A stretch of 5,207 nucleotides of DNA, from NCBI GenBank assembly GCA_020201305.1, contig JAIVHC010000032.1, positions 1-5,207 on the forward strand, in the 5' to 3' direction. The notes beneath the pieces are model-generated. The model worked only from the letters and a program-made list of their open reading frames with translations. It searched no databases and was not told the origin of the DNA. This document shows, piece after piece, positions 1-5,207 of this stretch. The first letter of the stretch is position 1. Every line of letters starts with the position of its first letter. This DNA is from Geobacteraceae bacterium. GTDB lineage: Bacteria; Desulfobacterota; Desulfuromonadia; Desulfuromonadales; Desulfuromonadaceae. The position numbers and the translations under genes are program-made.

Positions 1-1851
1 CGCAAATACCGTGGTTGAAGAGATCAGACGCGCAAACTCCGGATCATCCGGGCCATCGGTGGCGCTAAGCATCTGTCCGGTGACTACATTGTTTCTGTCT
101 GAAAGGATACCCAATTCCTGTGCGATAGTGCCTGCCGTGGCGGGATGGTCTCCGGTTATCATGAGGACCCTGATGCCTGCTTTGCTGCAGGAGGTGACGG
201 AATCTGCAGCTTCGGCCCGCAGTGGATCCACAAAACCCACCAGACCCGTAAAGGTCAGGGGCGGGATGTCGGTATCCGCGTATTGCTCCCTGGGTTCAAA
301 ATCGGGCCATGAGCCCGTAGCAAAAGCGAGGACCCTGTAGCCCCGAAGCGCAAGCTCTTCCGCCCGTGCAGTTATTTCCTTTTTATCCACTGTCCGGGTT
401 CCGGAAGCGTCGAGCATAGTGGTGCAGAACTCCAGAACCGTGTCAACCGCACCCTTCAGTGCTATTTGCACTTCATCATGCTCGTTGTTACAGAATGCCG
501 CAGAAAATTTACGTTCCGATTCGTAGGGGATGTTGGCGCGCAAGGGGTGGTTTTTCTTGATTTCATCAGGGTCGAGACCGAACTTGTACGTTAACCCGAG
601 CAGGGCGACATCCATGGCGTCCCCATAGTGCTTCCACTCTGTGCCCTTTGGGTACAGGGCGGCTTCGTTGGCGAGTGCCGCCACATTGAGGAGCTGTTCC
701 AGGGGCGGATTATGCTCCAGGTAAATCCTGTGCTCCGGGGCGGTATCAGAGCGAACGTTTCCCTCGCCGTTGTAGCCTTCGCCACTGGCACTGTAGCTGG
801 TCCCATCCGGGAGAATGATTTTGCGCGCTGTCTGCTGGTTGACAGTCAGGGTCCCGGTTTTATCGCTTGCAATAACGGTGCAACTGCCGAGGCTTTCCAC
901 CGAGGTAAGTTTGCGCACAATGACATTGCGTTTTGCCATGCGCTTGGTGGCTATGGAGAGCGCCACGGTCAGGGCTACGGGCAACCCTTCCGGAATCGCG
1001 GAAACTGCGAGAGCCACTACAAAGAAAAAGATTGCAGCAAAATCCATCCCCTGCAGACGCAGTACTATGGCGAGAATAACGCTCAGAATCAGTATAAACA
1101 CGGTTATCTGGTTGATGAATTTTTCCATGCGCTGAATCAGAGGCGGTTTGGCGGATTTTCCTTTGGACACCTTCTGTGCGATATGCCCCACCTGGGTGGA
1201 TGAGCCTGTTTCTACTACTACTCCGATACCCCGTCCGGACATCACTGTTGCACCTGCAAACGCCATATTGACACGCTCCGCCACTCCGGTATCTTCGGGC
1301 AGAACCTGGGTGTTTTTCTGCGCGGCTATCGATTCTCCGGTAAGGAAGCTTTCATCTATGCTCAGGTTTGACGCCTGGCACAGGCGCACATCTGCAGGCA
1401 CCTTGATCCCTGACTCGAGGACGACAATGTCGCCGGGGACCAGCTCCTCTGAAGCAATCTCCTGTTCGGTTTCATCGCGTCTGACCCTGGCGCTTATCTT
1501 GAGTAACTGTTGCAGGCTCGAGGCACTCTTCTCTGCGTTGTATTCCTGATAAGCTCCGAGGGCGCTGTTTATAAAGATGACGAGAAAGATAAAGATTGCA
1601 TCTTTGGGTTCGCCAATGGCAATGGATGCGATGGCGGCAGCGATGAGAATAAAGATCAGCGGGCTGATGAACTGATGCAGAACAATATTCCACAAGGTGC
1701 GTTGTTGCCCCTGCGGGAGTCTGTTCTCGCCATATAGCTGCAGACGTTGCTCGGCAGTTGTGCTACTAAGTCCGGCGCTGCTGGTATTAAGATGAGCGAG
1801 AATCTTATGTGTAGTCTCTTTGTGCCATGTCAGGGTGGATGTATGTTTCAT
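1..1851 (-). CDS. P2-type cation-transporting ATPase, N-terminal 617 residues (partial, runs off left edge)
   Basis: This gene encodes an inner-membrane P-type ATPase that would pump a cation using ATP through an aspartyl-phosphate intermediate. The minus-strand frame is open from the ATG at 1851 to the window edge. It holds, in order, a cytoplasmic N-terminal cation-ATPase domain (about 8-60), membrane helices M1 (61-80) and M2 (84-100), and the actuator loop TGES at 171-174. M3 (246-266) and M4 follow, with PEGLP at 287-291, and then the phosphorylation site DKTGTLT with Asp330. GDAMD at 410-414 stands where many relatives have GDPTE, KGA at 466-468 contacts nucleotide, and DPLR (542-545) and TGD (566-568) belong to the P domain. 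The GDGxNDxP hinge and M5-M10 are missing only because the window ends; family members are about 890 residues. PEGLP with a plain N-terminus places it among Ca2+/Na+/K+-type P2 pumps (PacL/YloB-like), not P1B heavy-metal pumps. The ion depends on M5-M6, which are not visible, so the substrate is left open. An in-frame ATG at 1872 is a less likely start because the GGAGG lies downstream of it. Confidence 0.95.
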   Translation of the reverse strand, partial: MKHTSTLTWHKETTHKILAHLNTSSAGLSSTTAEQRLQLYGENRLPQGQQRTLWNIVLHQFISPLIFILIAAAIASIAIGEPKDAIFIFLVIFINSALGAYQEYNAEKSASSLQQLLKISARVRRDETEQEIASEELVPGDIVVLESGIKVPADVRLCQASNLSIDESFLTGESIAAQKNTQVLPEDTGVAERVNMAFAGATVMSGRGIGVVVETGSSTQVGHIAQKVSKGKSAKPPLIQRMEKFINQITVFILILSVILAIVLRLQGMDFAAIFFFVVALAVSAIPEGLPVALTVALSIATKRMAKRNVIVRKLTSVESLGSCTVIASDKTGTLTVNQQTARKIILPDGTSYSASGEGYNGEGNVRSDTAPEHRIYLEHNPPLEQLLNVAALANEAALYPKGTEWKHYGDAMDVALLGLTYKFGLDPDEIKKNHPLRANIPYESERKFSAAFCNNEHDEVQIALKGAVDTVLEFCTTMLDASGTRTVDKKEITARAEELALRGYRVLAFATGSWPDFEPREQYADTDIPPLTFTGLVGFVDPLRAEAADSVTSCSKAGIRVLMITGDHPATAGTIAQELGILSDRNNVVTGQMLSATDGPDDPEFARLISSTTVFA

Positions 1852-1862
1852 GAAGCTGCGTA

Positions 1863-1867
1863 CCTCC
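1863..1867 (-). promoter_or_regulatory. Ribosome binding site of the P-type ATPase gene
   Basis: GGAGG on the minus strand lies 11 bases before the ATG at 1851. It falls inside the reading frame that would begin at the alternative ATG at 1872, and nothing like a Shine-Dalgarno sequence precedes that earlier ATG. This is the main reason for choosing 1851 as the start. Confidence 0.6.
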
Positions 1868-1877
1868 AACATTCGGA

Positions 1878-1906
1878 TTTATGCTTTAGGGTTGCTCTGG
1901 TATCGA
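1878..1906 (-). promoter_or_regulatory. Candidate sigma-70 promoter for the P-type ATPase gene
   Basis: On the minus strand, TCGATA (1906-1901) and CATAAA (1883-1878) are separated by 17 bases. Each hexamer matches four of six consensus positions. Transcription would begin near 1871, giving a leader of about 20 bases that keeps the GGAGG but excludes the alternative ATG at 1872. It was found by eye and both boxes are weak, so it is a candidate only. Confidence 0.33.
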
Positions 1907-2010
1907 CAGCCCATGTATCCATGAGTACCCCAAGCCCCGTGGGCAGCGAGCAATTCAAGAATAACCCAGACACAGTGGGGGGTAAAGATATACCCGACTC
2001 TTGGTGTGTG

Positions 2011-2040
2011 GATCATGATCGGTTTTTTACCAGGGATCGG
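2011..2040. repeat. Palindrome GATCATGATC plus nearby GATCGG direct repeat
   Basis: GATCATGATC at 2011-2020 is a perfect 10-base palindrome holding two GATC sites. The hexamer GATCGG occurs at 2017-2022 and again at 2035-2040, so three GATC sites fall within 28 bases. It lies midway between two divergent genes, a place where a regulator could bind or Dam methylation could matter, if the host has Dam. Neither role is shown by sequence alone. Confidence 0.4.
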
Positions 2041-2177
2041 GGTGGCTAAATAAGCGGCGCATGGTGTAAGCTGAAGAATGCGTAGCTTTTCACATAAATT
2101 TGCAATAGCATCATGGATTTTTTCTCCTGCAGTTGTGGATAGTTACAGCTAGCCTTTTGCGGTAGGTATTTATGCAC

Positions 2178-2185
2178 ACAGCTGT
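2178..2185. repeat. ACAGCTGT palindrome upstream of the permease gene
   Basis: This perfect 8-base palindrome sits just upstream of the putative -10 box at 2205-2210. Its half ACAGCT also occurs at 2145-2150, 33 bases (about three helical turns) away. That placement would suit an operator, but short palindromes are common by chance and no known regulator motif was recognised. Confidence 0.25.
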
Positions 2186-2210
2186 TCCAATGTCTGAGGC
2201 TGTTTATATT
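2182..2210 (+). promoter_or_regulatory. Candidate promoter for the TauE/SafE permease gene
   Basis: TATATT at 2205-2210 matches five of six positions of the sigma-70 -10 box. The -35 region at the right distance (CTGTTC, 2182-2187, 17-base spacer) is poor, so an activator or another start site is possible. Transcription would begin near 2217, about 40 bases before the preferred start codon at 2257. Confidence 0.28.
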
Positions 2211-2241
2211 TAAGGGGCAGCCAGGATAACAGCGAATTTAT

Positions 2242-3048
2242 ATGGAGATGTTGTTTATGTTCTGGGTGGCGTACCTGCTCATGGGTGCATTCGTAGGGCT
2301 ATTGGCCGGACTCTTCGGGGTTGGAGGCGGGATAATTATTGTGCCGTTGCTGGCGTTTTTGTTCTCTGCGCAGCAGTTTCCCGAGGCTTTCATCATCCAC
2401 ATGGCTCTGGGAACTTCCCTGGCCACCATCATGTTTACTTCGGTGTCGAGTTTCCGCTCTCACCATGCGCGTGGGGCGGTGCTATGGCCCGTGGTGCGCA
2501 GCATAACGCCGGGGATTCTGGTAGGGACCCTGCTGGGTTCCTGGGTGGCGGCACAGCTCAGCAGTAAATTCCTGAGTCTGATGTTTATGCTGTTCATCTT
2601 TTACGTGGCGGGGCGAATGTTTTTCAATGTTCGTCCCCAGCCCAAATATACACTCCCCGGAACCCTTGGAGTCCTGGGTATGGGAACCCTGATTGGAGGT
2701 ATCTCCAGTCTGGTGGGAATTGGAGGCGGAAGCCTGTCGGTGCCGTTTCTGGTGCGTTCGAATCAGCCCATGCACAGCGCGGTGGGCACCTCATCCGCCA
2801 TCGGTTTTCCTATTGCCCTCGCGGGTACCATCGGCTATGTGCTCAATGGCGTTACGGTTGCCGGCCTTCCTGCAGGAAGTGTGGGTTTTGTGTATCTTCC
2901 CGCCCTTGCGGGTATTGCCCTCGCGAGTGTGCTAACGGCTCCTGCGGGGGTACGTCTCGCGCATGCCCTCCCGGTGGCGCGTTTGAAAAAGCTGTTTGCG
3001 CTTTTTCTTCTCATTATGGGAATCCGGATGTTGCTCAGCTTCATGTAA
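2242..3048 (+). CDS. TauE/SafE (DUF81) family membrane permease, putative anion exporter
   Basis: This is a polytopic inner-membrane protein of the sulfite exporter TauE/SafE family. Characterised members export sulfite, sulfoacetate or related anions; many others have no known substrate. The 268-residue frame (263 if translation starts at the better-supported ATG at 2257) is of normal family length, and almost the whole protein is hydrophobic. It shows the family's internal duplication. The first half has a glycine-rich segment with GLFGVGGG (23-30) followed by VP, then HMALGTSLA (53-61). The second half repeats this as SLVGIGGG (156-163) followed by VP, then HSAVGTSSA (178-186). The C-terminus, with LPVARLKKLF (243-252) and a final helix ending IRMLL, is also typical. 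It is transcribed divergently from the cation ATPase and convergently towards the CNNM gene, 30 bases away, so it probably stands alone. No sulfur-metabolism gene is in view, so the substrate is not assigned. Confidence 0.9.
   Translation: MEMLFMFWVAYLLMGAFVGLLAGLFGVGGGIIIVPLLAFLFSAQQFPEAFIIHMALGTSLATIMFTSVSSFRSHHARGAVLWPVVRSITPGILVGTLLGSWVAAQLSSKFLSLMFMLFIFYVAGRMFFNVRPQPKYTLPGTLGVLGMGTLIGGISSLVGIGGGSLSVPFLVRSNQPMHSAVGTSSAIGFPIALAGTIGYVLNGVTVAGLPAGSVGFVYLPALAGIALASVLTAPAGVRLAHALPVARLKKLFALFLLIMGIRMLLSFM
2244..2247 (+). promoter_or_regulatory. GGAG ribosome binding site that decides the permease start
   Basis: GGAG at 2244-2247 lies nine bases before the ATG at 2257, which is good Shine-Dalgarno spacing. 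It overlaps the first two codons of the longest possible reading frame, which starts at 2242. Neither 2242 nor the in-frame ATG at 2248 has a comparable site at a normal distance, so 2257 is the best-supported start. Confidence 0.5.
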
Positions 3049-3078
3049 AGGCGATTTCATCACCTGCGCGCCCCATCT
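3049..3078. other. Short convergent gap between permease and CNNM genes
   Basis: Only 30 bases separate the stop codons of two converging genes. No hairpin followed by a T-run is visible on either strand, so an intrinsic terminator is not supported here. Termination must rely on Rho, on a structure inside the facing coding region, or on overlapping 3' ends. Confidence 0.5.
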
Positions 3079-4293
3079 TCAGTCGTGCTGCTCGCGTACC
3101 TGCTCCACCAGTTCTGCCTCTACGCCCAGCTTTTGCGCGCGTTCCTTCCACAGACGGCGTGCCATGGCACGCATATCCTGTTCGGTGTCGCTTTCATCCA
3201 TGATTTCAATCCCCATCAGTGTTTCCACCACATCTTCCAGGGTTACGAGCCCTTCAGTCCCGCCGTATTCATCCACCACCAGGGCGATATGGTGACGTTC
3301 TTTGAGTAGATGTTCGAGGAGCATTGACAGAGAAACACTTTCCGGCACGGTGAGTAATTCGCGCGCGAGTTCTTTTATTTCCGTGGTGTTACGCCCCTGG
3401 GCCTTTTCCAGCATGATATCTGTTTTCAAGACAAAGCCGCTGATGTCATCCATGTCAACCTGGTAAACCGGAAGACGCGAAAACGGCTGATTCACAACAT
3501 AATCGAAGATTTCGTCGACGTTCAACGCGCCTTTTATACCAACAATTACTGTGCGTGGTGTCATGATATCCACGACGCGAAAGCGATCAAAACGAAACAG
3601 GTTGCGGATAATGCGACTCTCTTTGTGGTTGAGCTGGCCACTCCGCTCTCCCACTCTGGTCATGGCGAGGAACTCATCGCGGCTGAATACATGCAGGGTC
3701 TTACCGCGGGAGATCAGGCGGGTCAGACGCTCTGAGATCCATACCAGGGGATACAGGGTGCGGATCAGCAGGAGAATAAACAGCGCAATAGGCCACGCGA
3801 GTCTGCTCCAGTACAGGGCTCCAATGGTTTTAGGCACAATTTCGGATAGAAACAGGATCGCGAGGGTCAGCAGCATGGAAAAGAGTCCGAACCAGGCGCT
3901 GCCAAAAATAGCTGAAGCCTTGGCACCAGCGCCGATGGCCCCCACAGTGTGCGCTATGGTGTTGAGGGTGAGGATCGCGGCAAGGGATTGGTCGATATTG
4001 TCCTGTTTGAGGCGCTTCAGGAGTTTTGCCTGCTTTGGGTGTTTGCTCTTACGCTCCTCAATAAAGGATGGCGTGAGGCTCAGGAGTACCGCTTCGGCCA
4101 CGGAACATATAAAAGAAAACCCCAGCGCCAGAACTACATATACAATCAGCAAAAGAACATCTGACTCGGTTGCCGGTGCAGGGGTTGATGTTGTTATAGC
4201 AGCGCTTAATGCCGGACACGGGGTAAAAAACGCCATGAACAGAAGTAAATAACCGCGCAGTTTTAGGCGCTTGGTTGAAATGGCAGGTCTCAT
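3079..4293 (-). CDS. CNNM/DUF21 and CBS-pair membrane protein (CorC/hemolysin-C-like), lacking the C-terminal CorC_HlyC domain
   Basis: This 404-residue inner-membrane protein belongs to the CNNM/CorC group, whose studied members are linked to Mg2+ (or other divalent ion) efflux and resistance. A basic start (KRLKLRGY, 8-15), a hydrophobic stretch and ALSAA (28-32) look like a signal peptide or an extra membrane helix, followed by a Thr/Pro/Ala-rich linker (33-44). The DUF21 domain spans about 45-195, with FICSVAEAVLLSL (61-73), LTLNTIAHTVGA (108-119) and the hallmark SEIVPKTIG (150-158). The CBS pair covers about 236-365, with DIMTPR (242-247), SRLPVY (272-277), and VVDEYGGTEGLVTLEDVVE (339-357). 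The protein ends about 40 residues after the second CBS domain in a charged helical tail, with no CorC_HlyC domain. This is a known shorter architecture in the family, not an obvious truncation. The gene begins 11 bases after the hydrolase stop codon, which suggests co-transcription. The transported ion is not provable here. Confidence 0.92.
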   Translation of the reverse strand: MRPAISTKRLKLRGYLLLFMAFFTPCPALSAAITTSTPAPATESDVLLLIVYVVLALGFSFICSVAEAVLLSLTPSFIEERKSKHPKQAKLLKRLKQDNIDQSLAAILTLNTIAHTVGAIGAGAKASAIFGSAWFGLFSMLLTLAILFLSEIVPKTIGALYWSRLAWPIALFILLLIRTLYPLVWISERLTRLISRGKTLHVFSRDEFLAMTRVGERSGQLNHKESRIIRNLFRFDRFRVVDIMTPRTVIVGIKGALNVDEIFDYVVNQPFSRLPVYQVDMDDISGFVLKTDIMLEKAQGRNTTEIKELARELLTVPESVSLSMLLEHLLKERHHIALVVDEYGGTEGLVTLEDVVETLMGIEIMDESDTEQDMRAMARRLWKERAQKLGVEAELVEQVREQHD

Positions 4294-4304
4294 TTTTGTT
4301 GCTT

Positions 4305-5027
4305 TCAGTCCTCCTGCGGGAAGTCACCGCAATTAAAAAAGTGGATTATTGCTTTCAGGGTTACGCTGTGTTTGTGGATTGTAACATGGTTGAATGGTGT
4401 AAGCATCACTGCATCTGCATCGGTTGAAACAGCAGAGGCGCATGATACCATGCCATCGTTATTTCCAGATATAAGAAATCTGCCGGGCAGGATCGAGGCA
4501 GAAGTTCCGGCGATGACTCCGATCCTGATCCGGGTGTCGGGGTCTGTATCTCTTCCCTCCACAGGATGCAGTAGTGGAGCAGACCATTCGCCTCCGGGGC
4601 GGGTGCGCAAGTCAGGTAGAGCCTTGAACCAGCGCCCCAGTCCCGGGATATGCAGCGCCATGTCGGCGAGAAGACTGCCCCTGTGGGGAGTGCCGATAAA
4701 TACACAGTGGCTGATGTTGAAAGGTGCTGAATGGTGCTGTCGGGTGGGGTTTCTGAGCTTTCGTGCTATCAGCGCGCGCACTACGAGTCCGCCCATGCTG
4801 TGGGCAACAAACGCAATCCTTTTGCCTCGCAGTTGCTCCTGCTCAAGGTGCAATTCCAGTGCCGCGACCCCATCTGCGATGGTGCCGCGGGTGATGGGCA
4901 GCTCCACGCTTATTACCCTGTATCCCCGGCGCTCCAGCCCACGGTGCAAAAATGTCATATCGCGCCGGGTGCGAAAAAAACCGTGGACCAGAACAACGCA
5001 CATATCTTCTTCGGGTTCTGTTTCCAT
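4305..5027 (-). CDS. Alpha/beta-fold serine hydrolase (lipase/esterase-like)
   Basis: This is a predicted serine hydrolase of the lipase/acyl-esterase type, related to the PGAP1/DUF676-like lipase group; the natural substrate is unknown. Its 240 residues begin with strand VVLVHGFF (11-18), where HG precedes the oxyanion region. Next come RGYRVISVELP (34-44) and the nucleophile elbow AHSMGG (75-80), with Ser77 the probable nucleophile. FIGTPHRGS (110-118) follows, typical of this lipase group. The probable acid is Asp191 in NNDGMV (189-194) and the probable base is His214 in FNHVTIH (212-218), so the triad looks complete. The elbow has Ala in place of the first Gly of GxSxG, as some relatives do. 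There is no signal peptide, so the enzyme is probably cytoplasmic. The start at 5027 has only a weak CAGG before it; Met9 (ATG at 5003) is an alternative that removes eight acidic residues without harming the fold. The gene lies 29 bases after the upstream stop and 11 bases before the CNNM start. Confidence 0.88.
   Translation of the reverse strand: METEPEEDMCVVLVHGFFRTRRDMTFLHRGLERRGYRVISVELPITRGTIADGVAALELHLEQEQLRGKRIAFVAHSMGGLVVRALIARKLRNPTRQHHSAPFNISHCVFIGTPHRGSLLADMALHIPGLGRWFKALPDLRTRPGGEWSAPLLHPVEGRDTDPDTRIRIGVIAGTSASILPGRFLISGNNDGMVSCASAVSTDADAVMLTPFNHVTIHKHSVTLKAIIHFFNCGDFPQED
4310..4315 (-). promoter_or_regulatory. AGGAGG inside the hydrolase 3' end, distant from the CNNM start
   Basis: A perfect AGGAGG lies in the last sense codons of the upstream hydrolase gene, 16 bases before the CNNM ATG at 4293. 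That is longer than the usual 5-10 bases. No ATG, GTG or TTG lies at better spacing in frame, so the ATG at 4293 is kept. Ribosomes ending at 4305 would sit almost on this site, which suits translational coupling of the two genes. Confidence 0.4.
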
Positions 5028-5056
5028 GCTGGATGCCTGAGTTGACGTGGGTGTAA

Positions 5057-5207
5057 TTATAGTCCTTTAACCAATGCTGCAAGTTGCATGAGATCGGTGG
5101 AGATGTGCACACCGGGGATATTCTTCTCCCCCTCCAGCGCTCCGCCGCCTGCAATGATAGGGATGGAGGCAGGCAGCATCTGGCGCAGGGTGGCAAGTTG
5201 TTCCATG
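5057..5207 (-). CDS. C-terminal fragment of a protein resembling a B12-binding-domain regulator (partial, runs off right edge)
   Basis: The last ~50 codons of a minus-strand gene run from the window edge to the TAA at 5059-5057. The visible protein contains LRQMLPASIPIIAGGGALEG, followed by GVHISTDLMQL and a short helical end. A predicted helix, a strand ending in a Gly-Gly-Gly turn, then a late Asp-Leu plus helix, resembles the C-terminal end of cobalamin-binding domains. In MerR-type regulators of the LitR/CarH group the comparable part reads like LR..LP....VGG.A followed by .DL..L. The match is by eye and only this tail is seen; the DNA-binding part and any DxHxxG corrinoid motif would lie outside the window. 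Another Rossmann-like domain remains possible. An internal ATG at 5206 is not the likely start, as the tail alone would not fold. It is in the same direction as the hydrolase and 29 bases upstream, so probably in the same operon. Confidence 0.55.
   Translation of the reverse strand, partial: MEQLATLRQMLPASIPIIAGGGALEGEKNIPGVHISTDLMQLAALVKGL

Larger units (their letters stand above)
1852..2256. other. Divergent intergenic region between the ATPase and the TauE/SafE permease
   Basis: This stretch of about 400 bases contains no convincing gene on either strand. It lies between two divergently transcribed membrane-transporter genes, so it should hold both promoters and any operators. Visible elements are the weak minus-strand promoter near 1878-1906, a short inverted repeat GGGTA/TACCC at 1980-1995, three GATC sites within 2011-2038, and an ACAGCTGT palindrome at 2178-2185. 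A TATATT box lies at 2205-2210. No recognised riboswitch or structural RNA was seen. A 45-codon minus-strand reading frame (2016-1879) has no ribosome binding site and is not called. Confidence 0.6.

Noticed and set aside
628..1203. Plus-strand open frame of 191 codons
   Set aside because: It lies antisense to the ATPase gene, which carries PEGLP and DKTGTLT in the other strand. Its predicted protein shows no domain pattern and it lacks a ribosome binding site.
1980..1995. GGGTA/TACCC inverted repeat as a possible terminator or operator
   Set aside because: The stem is only five bases with no T-run after it, and no gene ends nearby that needs a terminator.
1879..2016. 45-codon minus-strand frame in the divergent intergenic region
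   Set aside because: No ribosome binding site precedes its ATG, the product has no recognisable features, and it overlaps the likely ATPase promoter.
2058..2090. CGCAT/ATGCG and AAGCT/AGCTT inverted repeats followed by TTTT
   Set aside because: The two 5-base stems overlap and exclude each other, loops are 11-15 bases, and no transcript is known to end here, so a terminator or small RNA is not supported.
3551..4252. Plus-strand open frame of 233 codons
   Set aside because: It is antisense to the CNNM gene, is rich in Arg and Ser as expected of a shadow frame, and resembles no known family.
4372..5040. Plus-strand open frame of 222 codons
   Set aside because: It is antisense to the hydrolase, whose catalytic motifs are clear, and its composition (many Ser, Arg and Pro) is that of a shadow frame.
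4843..5196. Minus-strand 117-codon frame spanning the hydrolase start
   Set aside because: It overlaps both the hydrolase and the upstream gene's tail in a different frame, and the Arg/His/Pro-rich product has no recognisable domain.
1..5207. Search for tRNA, rRNA, CRISPR repeats, insertion sequences and phage genes
   Set aside because: No tRNA-like cloverleaf, regularly spaced repeats, transposase motif or terminal inverted repeats were seen on either strand.

Overview
The window reads as an ordinary chromosomal segment of a proteobacterium, most likely a gammaproteobacterium. This is inferred from moderately high GC, Shine-Dalgarno-led genes with normal bacterial codon use, and the family types present; no marker gene fixes the genus. 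No rRNA, tRNA, CRISPR array, insertion sequence or phage gene was seen.

Layout. From the left edge to 1851 (minus strand) lies the N-terminal 617 residues of a P2-type cation-transporting ATPase. Its stop codon and C-terminal membrane half lie outside the window. A non-coding interval of about 400 bp (1852-2256) separates it from a divergent plus-strand gene for a TauE/SafE-type (DUF81) membrane permease that ends at 3048. The interval should carry the promoters of both genes and contains a cluster of GATC sites and short palindromes. After a 30-bp convergent gap comes a minus-strand cluster, read from right to left. It starts with the last ~50 codons of a gene whose C-terminus resembles a B12-binding regulator domain (5057-5207). 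A serine alpha/beta hydrolase (4305-5027) follows, then a CNNM/DUF21 plus CBS-pair membrane protein (3079-4293). Gaps of 29 bp and 11 bp suggest one transcript.

How the genes may work together. Three of the five genes are membrane proteins: an ATP-driven cation pump, a probable anion exporter of the sulfite/organosulfonate exporter superfamily, and a CorC/CNNM-like protein linked to Mg2+ or other divalent ion handling. An ion-homeostasis theme is possible but is inference only, because the three sit in separate transcription units. I see no convincing previously undescribed system. The points most worth a second look are the hydrolase-CNNM operon behind a possible B12-sensing regulator, the signal-peptide-like N-terminus of the CNNM protein together with its missing C-terminal CorC/HlyC domain, the start-codon question in the permease, and the palindromes and GATC cluster in the divergent promoter region.
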